Assembly (NCBI RefSeq): GCF_932526225.1
Contig: NC_064037.1
Location: 5,413,703 to 5,477,702 of the forward strand
DNA length: 64,000 nucleotides
Reading direction: 5' to 3'
Source of the DNA: Nematostella vectensis
Taxonomy: Eukaryota; Cnidaria; Anthozoa; Actiniaria; Edwardsiidae
Below the pieces are notes generated by a model, which ran no database searches, had not been told where the DNA came from, and was given only the letters and a program-made list of their open reading frames with translations. Both the position numbers and the translations under genes were made by a program. Of this stretch, positions 35,555 through 48,500 are shown one piece after another. How positions within the stretch are numbered: the stretch's first letter is position 1; every line of letters begins with the position of its first letter.

Positions 35555-36338
35555 GTTCATTATTTATGGCCGAGGGGGGACCGGTTCCCACATAGGGGGA
35601 TTAAAAAAGTTTTGGGTACATTGATGGGGGGTCATAAAAGTTTCCATGTGGTTGAAGGGGGGTCAAAAAAGTTTCATTCCTTTAAAAGTAGGTAACTTTT
35701 TATTTGTTATTATTGAAATGATTAATCAAAATGCATGAAAAGCTGTTTCCTAGCATTGACTGCTGTAGAGCCGTTAACGCTTTCCCACAAATGACAAATT
35801 CAACAGTTTATTAATTGATAGTAGTTCATAAGCTTGACCTATAGGATCAATAAAAAACAACAACCGAAATATATGCATTTGTAAAATATACTAGGAATCT
35901 AGTACGGCAGGTTATTAGATAATGTCAATGTGTTAAAAGTCTGACTCGGATACCTTTGCTTTGGACGCCCCCGCGAGTACCAGATCTGGGAGATCTATTA
36001 GATACCAATGACACAGGACGATTTTATCTTTTATTAGAACAGTCCAATGCAGTAAAATATAAAATGGTCCTGCGTGATGTGGACTAGTGATATGGCATGC
36101 AAAGATAGATATAGATACATATTCTTTACTGTTTCAAAATGCCACAAGGCCACATTTGACTTATAACAATAAGAAATATTATTTTGTTGTTGTTTTTAAT
36201 GCATGATTTGTTTATACATATCTATATTTCTTATTATAAATGTAGTTTTGTGGATTTTTAAAGAGGAGGGGGTCAACAAAGGGGGGGGGGGCACTGAAAA
36301 CCGCCCACCCCCCCACCCCCCGGCCATAAATAATGAAC
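35555..36338. mobile_element. Element with GTTCATTATTTATGGCCG ends
   Basis: GTTCATTATTTATGGCCG at 35555 and its exact complement ending at 36338 bound about 784 bp, followed internally by G- and C-rich tracts at both ends. No coding content is recognised. Confidence 0.55.
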
Positions 36339-36817
36339 ACTCTCTAAGCTGTCTGTCTGATGGTATGTTGTATACTGCAGACACTTGTTCAGGTCTGGAC
36401 CTCAACCTGCTTGTGTTCCAGTTGACACCTTTTCGGTAGATAAGAAGGTAATTTATTGTGTGCATTTTGATCTGGAGCTAAGAATGCCAATTTGAACACT
36501 GCAAAGTCAGTGAATTTCTTCTCTGGACTTTATCCTGTGAAATATCACGAAAAATCACACTAAGCATGCTGCTTATATTTACATTATGTATTATCTGTCT
36601 GCTGATAGGAAAACACAATGGGCTTCAGCCTTATGATCTCCTGCAAAGGACTACTATTGGTTGTCTTACAAACATCAAGTCAACATGGTATAACGGCCCA
36701 AATCATTGATTTGAAAGTCAACTCCACAGTGCATATTGATGGATAACACTAAGAGCAAATTAATCTACACAACACTTTCTGGTCATTTGAAAGTCTGCCT
36801 ATTAATAAATTCATGTC

Positions 36818-37834
36818 TCATGCATGTCGGCAGCCTCTATCAGGAACTTTGTCAACAAGGAATTCTACTTTTGCCAGCACAATGTCTAGCTTTCTCTCTA
36901 AGTTTTCCATTCTCTGCTCCATAGTTTTGTTAAACATCAACAAATCCGCAGCACTCTTGGCCTTGGCGATGCCCTTCCTCCATTTGCGAATCCCTGTCAG
37001 CAGGAAGATGATGAGGATAGTGACAGCAGCAGGAATGGGCTTATTAGCTGCTGCCGAACCTGCCCACATACACAGGCCGATAACAAATGCCATGCGTCGC
37101 ACACACCAGACAGGGCCAAACACTGCATGCAGGAGAAAAGTGCCAGACATGACCAGGAAAAATTTGTTGTATGACATACGTGAGATAGACAGAATTCCTG
37201 TGAGAATCCACAAACTTAGCAGGATAAGGGAGAGTAGCTTGTGTCGACCAGGGCTTATCACATCTGGGGTCCAATAATCTGTGGACAGAAGAACTGTATG
37301 ATATCCTGGTATTCATAGCATAACAGTGGGAAGAATACAGGCACATACACAGGAGGTGTACATAATCGTCAAAAACTAAGTATCTTTTATCCATATGGTA
37401 CCTTTTACTGTGCACCCCGTACTTCCCTCCCCCCAGAAAATCCTATGAACACACCTGGAATTTTTTCATATACCTTCTTTCCCAAGGATCTGCTGCAGTG
37501 TGTCTTCTGTATAGGACATGGCGTTGTCGTGAATACAAACCAGCCAATTCCATATTTGCAACCCTACTTTCTGTCCTATCGGTCCGATAACTCGACCTGT
37601 AGCTACCGCCACTTTGTATACAAACACCATCATCTTGGTCACATCAGTGTTTAGATCATTGGCGCAGTAATCACGAAACTTGACAGCGGCGTCCATCGCA
37701 AATTCAGCAACTTTTGGCAGTCCTTGCTCGGTAACCCGATAAGCGTTCCTGGTGGCGTCGGGAAAACTTACTGTTGTAAAAAACACAGCAAGGAAGATAG
37801 CAAAGAGAAGGAACGCTTGCTTGTATCCTGCCAT
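36818..37834 (-). CDS. Signal-peptide, multi-span membrane protein with C-terminal coiled coil, BRI3BP/TMEM109-like, 2 exons
   Basis: Exons 37834-37474 and 37278-36818 join in frame (GAA G / AT TAT) to 273 residues. It starts MAGYKQAF and then has a hydrophobic FLLFAIFLAVFF segment that reads as a signal peptide. A polar helix-rich stretch of about 100 residues follows, then three or four membrane segments (LLSLILLSLWILTGILSI, FFLVMSGTFLLHAVFG, MAFVIGLCMWAG, AAVTILIIFLLTG). It ends with a heptad-like tail (MEQRMENLERKLDIVLAK). This order matches BRI3BP and TMEM109, ER or mitochondrial membrane proteins proposed to affect apoptosis or ion conductance. Similarity is mainly architectural, so the family call is an inference. 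An in-frame ATG lies upstream at 37948, but starting there would place 38 polar residues before the signal. The gene is divergent from BRAP. Confidence 0.75.
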
Positions 37835-38381
37835 CTTTGTTATAGTTATGAGTCGGCTGCTCTGCTTGCTTATTCGCCTCTGTCGCTCTTTTTGAAAAAT
37901 AGGAGTGTGATTCCCATGGGAAGCAGATTCCAGAAAATTTTTTAACACATTCTTTCACTTTCACTTTCACTATCGTTCTCAGGTTCTCCACGCCTTACCG
38001 TGCCGTGAAAAGAATTTACCTCTGGATTCCATCAATGATGACCAAATACCGCTTTCCTTTATCGTCGTTATCGTAAGCTCGCACCTGCCATGCAAATTAC
38101 CTAATAGCTGCGCGTCCGAGTGAGCTATAATTAATAGCTCATTTGGAAGCGCGCCAAACACAACAACATTGTCAGTTTTTGCCGCCATGCTGGACGCGCG
38201 CTCGTTGTGAGAGTCTGGGGACAACTTTTCGTGAGCTGTTACTCACTTTGTTGCTTTGCTGACTAGCGGACCGTGGGCGCGTTAGAATGCACTTGAAGTC
38301 AACAAAAAAAACGAAAAGAAATTTACAAAAATGTAAAAAAAATAACAAGCAATTCGTTAATGCTGCTGTATAGTGAAATAG
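37835..38381. promoter_or_regulatory. Bidirectional promoter region, BRI3BP-like / BRAP
   Basis: 547 bp separate the divergent start codons and contain the 5' untranslated regions. A minus-strand open frame (37979-38224) overlaps it but has no recognised domain. Confidence 0.5.
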
Positions 38382-41300
38382 ATGTCTGTCTCTCTAGTCG
38401 TAATCAGACTTGAGCTTTCGGATGATTGTGAGGCTCCACAAGGGTTTCAATTCACAGGTGAGATAAGTGAATCAATGACTTCACGACCATTCATTCATGT
38501 TCCGCCATGCCTACTGATTGAAAATAAAATGTAGCTGTATTCGAACTTATGTTGACATTTGATTCCTTTTTACCTCTTGTTTTCCTTTTTTTCTAAGCCT
38601 AGGTTGCTGAGAATTATACTTCTAGTTTCAGAATTGACATATTCAACAACAACTATTCTAAAGACTGTTTTTGATAGAGACATGGTCTTAATTTTCATAA
38701 AGGCAAGGTCCTAATTTTCACATTAAAAACATCTATACACGACTCTTATCAAGTTTTCACAAGAGCGAAGTCTCATAAGATAAAACCTCCTGCCCAAAGC
38801 CTAACTTCCACAGTGTGTCTCGAAAACTGAGGGGAACCAACTCTTAATCACCTGTACTTGTTGAACCTGTACAGTTCCATGCCTCATGTTACAGACTGAA
38901 CAAATTCTCTAGGGACAGATTAAGACATTTTACACCACATATGTAGGGTTGGCTCTGGATTTTCAGGTTGTAAGAATTTCTGTTGACCACACCCAAAGGG
39001 CTATCCCTTAGGGTTAAAATTTATTTTGCAGACTATCACCCCTGTCTGTTTTTATCAGAGTCCTTCCCTGGGACTAGGTCATAGAATATGCTTATAGGGA
39101 GCTCTTGTCTGTGGCTGGGTAAATTTTGAATGGTTTCTGAGCTGTGAAATGTTTATATTCAAAGGTTAAGTTAGTATGGATCTAATCTACTTGTCTATAT
39201 AATTACCTCTCTAGAGTCACACATAAAGCACTTATTTTCTGTTGTAGTCTCATTGGTCTGAAAATAGCTGCATACTGGGCAGCTGCAAAATAATAACATC
39301 AAGTCAACAGTAATCAACAAGTCAAAAAATAATAACATCAAGTCAAAAAATAATAATATCAAGTCAACAGTAATCATCAAGTCAAAAAATAATAATATCA
39401 AGTCAACAGTAATCATCAAGTCAAAAAATAATAACATCAAGTCAACATTAATCATCTAGTCAAAAAATAATAACATCAAGTCAACAGTAATCATCAAGTC
39501 AAAAAATAATAACATCAAGTCACCAGTAATCATCAAGTCAAAAAATAATAACATCAAGTCAACAGTAATCATCAAGTCAAAAAATAATAACATCAAGTCA
39601 ACAGTAATCATCAAGTCAAAAAATAAAAACATCAAGTCAACAGTGCAGCCCCTGCACTGTTAGTTAGCCGATTTTCCAAATACCTTCTGATTCACTGCAT
39701 GTTTACAAAGTGATAAATTCCATAAGTGGTAATTAAAGACCTCAATGAAGAAATCTCGCCTTGATATTTTTACATACACAGCAAAAAAATGTTTTTTAGA
39801 GAGAGCACTCTATTTGTACACCATAAAATGGGTTTATAGGGTTTTCTTTGTTAAGCAAGCAATGTTTTGGGTTAGGGTTTGGCCTCAGTAATTCATGATT
39901 TTGTCTTCTCTCTTTTATAAAGCTCCAGGTTTCACCATTAGCTCAGTTATGTCATCAGATGGCCACTATGATAAAGAAAGCCGAAAACAAAAAAGTAGTG
40001 ATCGCAAGGGTGTAGAGGGCACACACTCCACAGGTAGCCCAGCAGAGAACGCAGAGAAAGGAACTTCAGCCAGTGGTGTGCTGGAGATCAATATAGGAGG
40101 AAGGTCAAACCAGGATATCAAAATTGAAACCCTTTCAAGAGGTGGGTGGATTGTACATATGGCATCTTTGATGAAATCAATTTGTTGTGGGAAGGCTGGT
40201 CCTGCCAATTCACTCAATCTAGTGAGCAGCAGAGTAAGAACTAACCTCAGCAAGTTTCACTTATGATTCATATTTGACCTTGCTTGATCTAGTATGAATA
40301 AAGCTTTCCATTTTTTATTGCATGCACATTCATTCACATTTTTAGATTCTGATAAGACAGAGGTTTCCCAAAGTGAGGATAATACAGAAACAGATGCTAC
40401 CAATAAAAAGTCCAAGTGGATGGGAAAAATTGGATTTTTCTCTGGAAACCCATCTGTTGAGACTGTCAAAGGGTTTCTACACATCTACAAAAACAAGTAA
40501 GTAATTTGTCACAAAATTTATTTCATTTAGGTACAGTTAACCCATTGACCCCCAGCTATTTGAGCTGAATTTTCCAAAAATTAACAAAGACTGAAAACAG
40601 ATACTTACCCCCTATTCTGATTTTTTTACAGCCTGTCAAAGGGAAACACTGCTGTTCCTTGTCAGCAGTATCAAAAATTTCCAACAGTGCTTTCGCTCTA
40701 ATTTTCCATCTCACATGCTGTTCTTCCCTGTGTGGTATTTTGTGTGTTTTGTTGAGAGAATCAATTCTACTGCTTTCCTTGTTCGATTAAAAACTTATCT
40801 AAGAACCTGAGGTATTATTTTGCTTGAAAAGTAGTTCCTATCATGCATGACTTCAAGATCATTTATCCTTTAGACTGATGCCTGAGTATCTCTTTTCTTG
40901 TAGTGTTTATTATACTGATCTAGAATAGACAATTTAATGTATGTTTTTTTTTTCAGTGAGATGACTTCTTTGAACCAAGGGATCTCCAGAAGTCAAACTA
41001 TATGCATGCTTGCAGTTCCCGCCAAACTGACATGCATTGATCTACTCCAGTTTGTTGCCCCGTCAGAGTGAGTTAAAAGCAGGCCCGTACCCATGATTTT
41101 TCTTTGGAGGGGGGGGGGGGGGTTAGGGGGTGCAAAATCCGAAAAAGTGGACCCCAATTTTTCCGGGATGGGAGGGAGGGAATAAGTTCTCTCTGATAAA
41201 AATCTGACCATCCCCGATGGAACAAAAAGCGATTTCTTTATGCCTTTGCATTATCTCCATAGGACGTTTATTGTCAGATTTGGCTACGTACCAGAGTGAT

Positions 41301-44300
41301 CTAGCTAATGCTTTATAGTTTTGTCCCCCCCCTGGGTACGGGCCTGAAAAGAATACCTTCTTAGTAAAGATTTTCTCTTCTACTTCTCTTTCTCTTTTTC
41401 AGAGAGTTTATAGAAAACATCAAGATAATAAGAGATGCATCTCCAAATCAGTACATGGCTTTAATCAAGTTTAAGAACCAGGCACGTTCTTAGTTTGGCT
41501 TTGTTTTGGGGAGGGTGTAGGGGGCACATGCAACCCCCCCTGACTTCCTTCCTTGTATTCCTTGCCAAATGTTAGTCATTTTTCATATGATATTCTAAAT
41601 TAAGATAGTACAGGCACTCTGATTGGTGGGATTGGTCACTATCATTACATGATAGTCATGCAATGACGCAGAAAAAAAATGTGTAAAGAGAATTTGTGCA
41701 TCATCAGTCAACAACCCTGTGAATTCCGACTAACTTTTACCTTTGAACCCTAAAAAAAATATTCTTCGGAAGAAAAATGTGTCCCAGGTAGATAGGAAAT
41801 TGCAAAATAAGTCCAAATAGATGAAAAACCAAACTATGAAGTAAATATTGCTTGGAATTTGAAGCCAGTTTTTCAAACTGTTTTCTGGGCATGCGCTGAC
41901 GTGCACTGGAATGACGCCATGAGCGCACGCTGCTGTGAAGTTTTTTGTTTTGTTTTGTTTTTGCGCTCTGTCTTTTGCATATGAAATTAGAAATATTTTT
42001 ATAAAAGAAATAAAACATTCTTTTTGTGCCTTCATTGAGTTTTAAAAACTTCATTGTTTGTTTTGGGAATTCTCGAGCAGATGTGGTGCACTCTACCTGC
42101 GGTCTCGTGCTCCACTGACCTGCTCTCGAATTCTCCCAAACAAAAATACCTCAGTTTTCAAAACTCAAAGGAGGCAAAGAATATTTTATTTCTTAATGAA
42201 TGCCTGCCCATCTCCTCTGCAAATCCAGACTATGCACATTATTCTACATTACACACAAGGCCCCAAACTCGCTGTTGTGATTGAAAGAAAATTATTTCAA
42301 TCTTATTTTTAGAGAAAATAACTTCACTGTTGCCAAATATTAAAGGATATTTTACCTTCTAGGAACTTGCAGATGAATTCTACAATACCTTTAATGGACA
42401 GCAATATAATTCCTTTGAAGAAGAGGTGTGTCACAGGTTTTGTTTGTCTGAACATTTAATAAATTGACACTGAACTAATACCTAATACTACATTAAATGC
42501 TCTTTCACATTGTCTTAACTTTTTCTGCCATACCTTGATACTGAGCTTACGGTTCTTGATTGATGATTTGAACCATAACCCCCTCCTCCTTAAAGATACA
42601 TATTCCAAGAGTGCAAGTGATCCTTGCCACCAAATATTATTATTTATATAGAATACAAGCATAATATACATCAAGGTATAGCATCTGTAAGACTTTTGTA
42701 AAGGCCATAAATGCCTATAGTAGTGCCTAAATGGAGGTTTTGAAACAAGCCCTCTTTCTCTGCATCCCCCCTCTCCAATATGCCCCCACCCTCTTTGAGA
42801 AAAATAAATAGAGTCTGGGGGCTTACTAGAGCCTTTAGGGTAGCTATCTTTTGTCCATCTCACAGGTGTGCCACCTTGTGTATGTAGCCAAAGTCGAGAT
42901 TGTCAAGTCCTCAGAGGTAAATAAAGACACCTGACTAGACATGGTATTTGTTCTTAAGAAAAACTTGGCTAATCTACTTTAATTATTCCCTTACATGACT
43001 TGTTGTAGGGTGCAAGTCTTGCATGCCCTGGCCTTACAGAGCTCCCAAAATGTCCTGTCTGCTTGGAAAGAATGGTATGGTACCCCCCCTCTCTTGTTAG
43101 CTGACAACGTGTTGTCCAAACAAGAATATTCATACAAAATACTTGCTTTTAGAGAAAGAGTCAAAGTGGTTAAGAGTGGTTTTCAAAAACCCGTGAAAAT
43201 ACTATTAAGTTTATTTAGTTCCGGCTTGACTATTACACTTTAATAATTACATTTTGTTGCATGGAATTTTGAAAACCACTCTATTTGAAAAGGCGGCTGT
43301 TTTAGTAAAACTGTCTGTATAAAGGAATGTCAAATAAAAGTATTAAGCAAACGACATGCTAGTCCAATACTAGTCTTGTCTTTATATAAATAAATTTTGA
43401 GAAACCGTCTCATGGTTGACAGACAAAGCTGCCCATTCAAATCAGTTGTTTATCTCTGTGCACTCTTAAACTAGCGAAAGTAAAGGTACATAAATTAAAT
43501 AATAAATAAATTAAATAGGACAAAATTGCCATGCTAGACTTATCTATATTTTAGTAAAGGTTATATTCAGCTAAACTCCTTATGTATATCAAGTTTCTGT
43601 GGTTTTATCGAATATAAAAATGTGGAGGTGTTGGTGGTGGTGGGGGAGGGGGTCGCAAATTTTTGGGCGTCCGGTCTAGGGGGGTCACAATTTTTTGGGG
43701 TTGGATTTGAGGGGGGGGGCAAAATGTTTGAGCCCAGTGTTTTGCAAAATTGCCAGCCCACCCCACCCCCACCCCCAGTAATAAATGACCACTCCCTGAG
43801 TAAAAAAGTGTTCATATAATATCTGTTTGTAAGTCAAAACTAGAATTTGTGCAATTTGAACTGAAGGTTTACCAGAAAATATATTTTAGCAGTTTAAAGT
43901 CAAAACAGGTATTTAAGAAGATCTCCACAATTAGAGCTGCATTAGTGGGGATTTGACCATAATTTGCCTTTTGTATTTCTCATTGAATGTTTATATTTAA
44001 TCTAAAAAAATCTAGAAGAAAGGAGTATGTTTTTATTGTGTTCACCTTTTAGGATGAATCTGTTGAGGGGGTCCTGACGATTCTTTGTAATCACTCTTTC
44101 CATGGTAGCTGTTTGTCAAAATGGTCAGACACCACGTAAGTATCAAATGATGGTTACAATGTAATTTCCAAATAATAGGCTTCCATTATACACACACTCT
44201 ATGTAGCAGGCCCTTTTCTAAGTCCTGATTTCAAATTCATCAGTCAAAATTTGGCCATGATGATGACGATGAAGCAGAATTGTTCAATATGGCACAGATC

Positions 44301-45475
44301 AGATTAATGATTATCAGCAGTGTCTTTAATACCTGTTATGGACTTTATCATTTTTTAAAGCATGCAGTTAATTAGAAGGTAATTGGAAAATCTGCTAACT
44401 AACAGGGCAGGGGCTACACATGTTTCAATGGAAGAAGTATGACTATTTTTTTACTTGATGATTACTGTTGACTTGATGTTATTATTTTGTAGCTGCCCAG
44501 TATGCAGATATCTTCAGACTCCTGAGACTACAACAGAAAATAAGTGCTTTATGTGTGACTCTAGAGAGGTAATTATATAGACAAGTAGATGAGACCCATA
44601 CAAACTTTGAATATAAACATTGCACAGCTCAGAAACCATTCAAAATTTACCCAGCCACAGGCGAGAGCTCCCTATGAAAACATTCCATGACCATGTCCCG
44701 GGGAGGGACTCCGATAAGAACAGATGGGGGTGTCAGCAAAATCTATTTTAACCCTAAGGGATGGCACTTTGGGTGTGGTCAACAGAAATTCTTACTCCTA
44801 AAAGAAAGCACATTGGGTGTGGTAGAAGGAATTTTTAACCCTAAGAGATAGCAGAATCGGAAAAAAAATCTTCAACACCCCCTAAGGGATAGCAGTTGGT
44901 CCAAATTTTATACCCTAAGAGATAGGACAATCACCCCCTTCTTCTTGTGCTAGGTCTTTTATTTGAATTTACTTGGCATTGTTTTTCTTTAGAGCTTGTG
45001 GATCTGTCTCATCTGTGGGCATATCGGATGTGGGCGGTACCAGAGTTCACACGCCTATCGGTATGTAGCTTGCATATAGACTCAGCCTGTTGTTTGTTTG
45101 TGATGCTGGGATTTCTGTTGCACAAAGAAAAGGAGGCTGGGTTGGACTTACCTGAGAAGCTGTGAAAAAATGTGAGTTTCTTTTTTTTAGATTTCTCGCT
45201 AGCATTTGCTCAAACCAAGCATAATTATGGTGCAGGTTAATCAGCATGTCTTATTTAGTAATAGTAAGAGATGGCCCTCTAAAAATATAAATATATCTGT
45301 TTTTTTAACAAATGGCCCTCTCTTACTATTACTAAATAGTAAGAGAGGGCCATTTGTTAAAAAACAGATATATTTATTTATTTATCCATCCATCCGTCCG
45401 TCCGTCTGTCCATTTATTTATTTATATATATTTATTTATATATTTATTTATTCATTCATTCATTCATTCATTCAT

Positions 45476-45522
<47 letters not shown>

Positions 45523-48500
45523 TATGTATTGTTAAAATATCACCCTCGTAAAATAAAGGATATTGTATTGTATTGTTTTAGAGATAAAATTACAATAAAA
45601 GTGTTGAATCTTTGGCTTCCTAACTTTTTTTTTTAAATCACTGTTTAGATATCATAAAAATTATTCTACTCGATATTGAAGCAGCTACAAAAAATACTTA
45701 TTGGAAATAAATGTTTCCTTATTTTTTTCCAGGCATTTCGAGGATACCAACCACACATATTCACTCCAACTTGGGACCCAGAGAGTATGGGACTATACAG
45801 GAGGTAGGTACAGATGGCAAGGGCTAGGGCGTCACCCCCATTCTTATAAATGTTTGGGATATTTTCTACTATCCACTCCTTTTTATTTTCATTTTCTACA
45901 ATGGCTCTTGTATTTTCCAGATAACTATGTCCACCGTCTGGTACAGAATAAGACAGATGGCAAATTGGTCGAGTTTGGTCCGGGAGAAAGAGTAATTGTC
46001 TTGATATTATACATGGATTGTAGCAAGCTTCGCAGTGTTACTGCGATTAAGTGTATTGTGCAAACTCGCGCTTATTAATCCCAAGTCAGAAACTCCATTA
46101 AGGCTTCTTCACTTAGATGGCTTCCAGTGCAAAGCGTCAACCAATCTGAGGTCACAAGGAAGTTTTAGGGCTATTACCGTATGCATCTGGAATCGTTGGC
46201 GACAGTAAAAAGAATATTGAAAATCCCAGTAATAGAGTTCGGCCATTGCATGTTTTGTCCGATGATCTATCCGCTGAACGCCTTTGTCAAGCGCCCGTGA
46301 GATGCGCTGAGTAGAAGTATGCTTTGTCATACTAGCAGCAGTTTACAGATTTTGTTCTGTATTTTTAAGTTGCCTTTTTTTTCTTAGCAAGTGGGGGATG
46401 ATGAAAAGCTGGATTCACTAACGCTTGAGGTATAAATCTAACCGCTTTTGTGTAACTTTTTTATTGTTGCTTTAGATTGTATTTTTTACACACCCTGGTG
46501 ACACCCCTTTTAGCACCACGCAAATACCTATCTATCCTTGTCTACTCAGTATACGTATCTATTGACGAACCAGCTGGAAAACCAGAGACTGTATTTCCAG
46601 GAAAAAGTCACAAGAATTGAGACCGAGGCGGCAGCACAGGTTCTTAAAATATTCTTGGAATTTACAGGATTTGTAGTCTTACCCAGGTGACCTGGACTAA
46701 GAGCATGTTGAATAAACCATTACAGGTTGCTGAGGAAGAGGAACGTTCCAAGAAAACTCTGGAGGAATGCAAGAAGTTGGAGATGAAACTGGCAGATTGC
46801 GAGAAAGAGAAACGCAATTTTGAGAAAAAGTACAACCAGGTTTGTTCGTAGGAAACCATCATAAGTAACAGCGAAATAAAATATATTGATATTGAAAAGA
46901 TAACTTACTTTAGCCCTGTTGTATTATTTTATTAAATTATGTATAATGTAGTTTCTTTCAACAGTGTGGCGAAATAAAACTGAAACATTAGCATCCTTTG
47001 CCCTGTGGTATTATACCGAAAATATGTCGCTGCGTTGTGTTATAGGTTGTGGGTAAAGTTGGGAAGCTTGTAAATGAGCTCAAGGAGGAAAAGGAGGTGA
47101 GTGTTGGACAGAGAAACATCCTCCGTAGGCTATGAAACCCTGTGGTGCAAATCAGGCATCTCAACTGTAGAGAACAGAAATTCTAGAGGCGGGGAGCCCT
47201 GTAGTGAGCAAACATGACACCCGAGTAGCTTTTGATCACCATATCCCCCCCTGGGGGGGGACTCCGATAAAAACAAACGGGTGATCGTCGGCAAAATCGA
47301 TTTTAACCCTAAGGTCGCTTGCAAAGTACGCTTGATCTTCGAACATCCCCTAAGGATTAGCAATTGGTCGAATTTTATACCCTACGAGATAACAGAATTG
47401 GAAAAATCCTTCAACACCCCTTAAGGTTGGTCAAATTTTATACCCTAAAAGATGCGTCTACTTTTATAGAGCGTCATCAGTTATATTTTTAAAGTGTCAA
47501 ATAATACAGGACAAGTTGTTGATGCAAATATCACGTGACTTTAGTTGAGAGTCGAGACTGATTTTGTAGGCTTTGTGTTTGAGTTTGTTTACTTCAAAAT
47601 AGATACCGTGAAGTCGTAAAGAGCAGCTTTTTTAAACATTTACGATATTGTTTTTTGAGTAAATGTGAAAGTATTGAATATTCAAAATAAAAAGAAAACA
47701 GCATTGTCAACGCAAGTCGGACCTGCGAACTTTAAGTTATGGTAAAATGATGTTAGTGAGAGGCAAAGTACTTTTCTTTCAGCTGAACAAGTGTCTGCGT
47801 GAGAATCAAGCCGCATGGCAAGAGAAAGTGATCGAGATTGAAAACAAGTTTCAAGAATCTGAGAAAATTCGCACGACAGTAAGTAATTGCTACTTTTCCT
47901 GATAACTATGTCAGTTTATCATAAAAACGCGTGAAAAGACGGGGGCTGCACATGGTCAGTGAATAGAGAATTTTAGCAGGAGCAGAGCAACGGCTAGGAC
48001 CGAAAAACAGCTTTCAGACTAAACTTGTTTATAAAAGATAGCTAGAGTTCATACTTTCAAACAAACAACAATAATACATGTAATCAACACACAAATTTGG
48101 TTTTGTAGCCCAAACCGACCGGTTTAGAGGAAACCGATTGAAATTGCCAAGTAACCCCATCCGTTTTCCTTCAAACTACAACTACCCTTGTGCGCAGAGC
48201 TTTCTGTGTCGCTCGTTTACTTTGCTCCACATCAACAAGTAAAGTAAACGAGCGACACAGAAAGCTCTGCGCACGAGGGTAAACTACAACGTAAAATCTC
48301 AAGTTTCACGGTCTAGGAAGGACGGGGATGTGTGCGTCGAAAACCAGACTATCATTGTTCGCCATGGTAAAAATAGGTTAATTTGATCGAATCTAGTTTA
48401 AAATTGAGCGCTTAGCACGTTTATTTTTATCTGTTCCTGGCAGTAATGCCATGCCTATTCCATCGCAACTAGTTTGGAATTGGACGCCAAGGGCAAGAAC

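Larger units (their letters stand above)
33585..36817. other. Repeat-rich spacer between NUDT9 and the BRI3BP-like gene
   Basis: Convergent 3' ends with no convincing exon. It holds the foldback MITE 33761-33930, a MITE at 34954-35244 with CAGGCCCGTAG ends, an inverted pair bounding 35555-36338, and AT-rich single-copy-looking sequence. AATAAA occurs at 34429. Confidence 0.55.

Noticed and set aside
37979-38224. 81-codon minus-strand frame upstream of the BRI3BP-like gene
   Set aside because: No similarity or splice partner is evident and it sits in a divergent promoter. A 5'UTR or chance frame is more likely.
39290-39645. Regular 39-bp repeats considered as a CRISPR array
   Set aside because: The repeats are contiguous with no unique spacers, lie in an animal intron and derive from the exon 10 flank.
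45206-45535. Ile/Tyr/Leu/Phe-rich frame that looks like a membrane protein
   Set aside because: Translation of the TTTA and CATT microsatellite.
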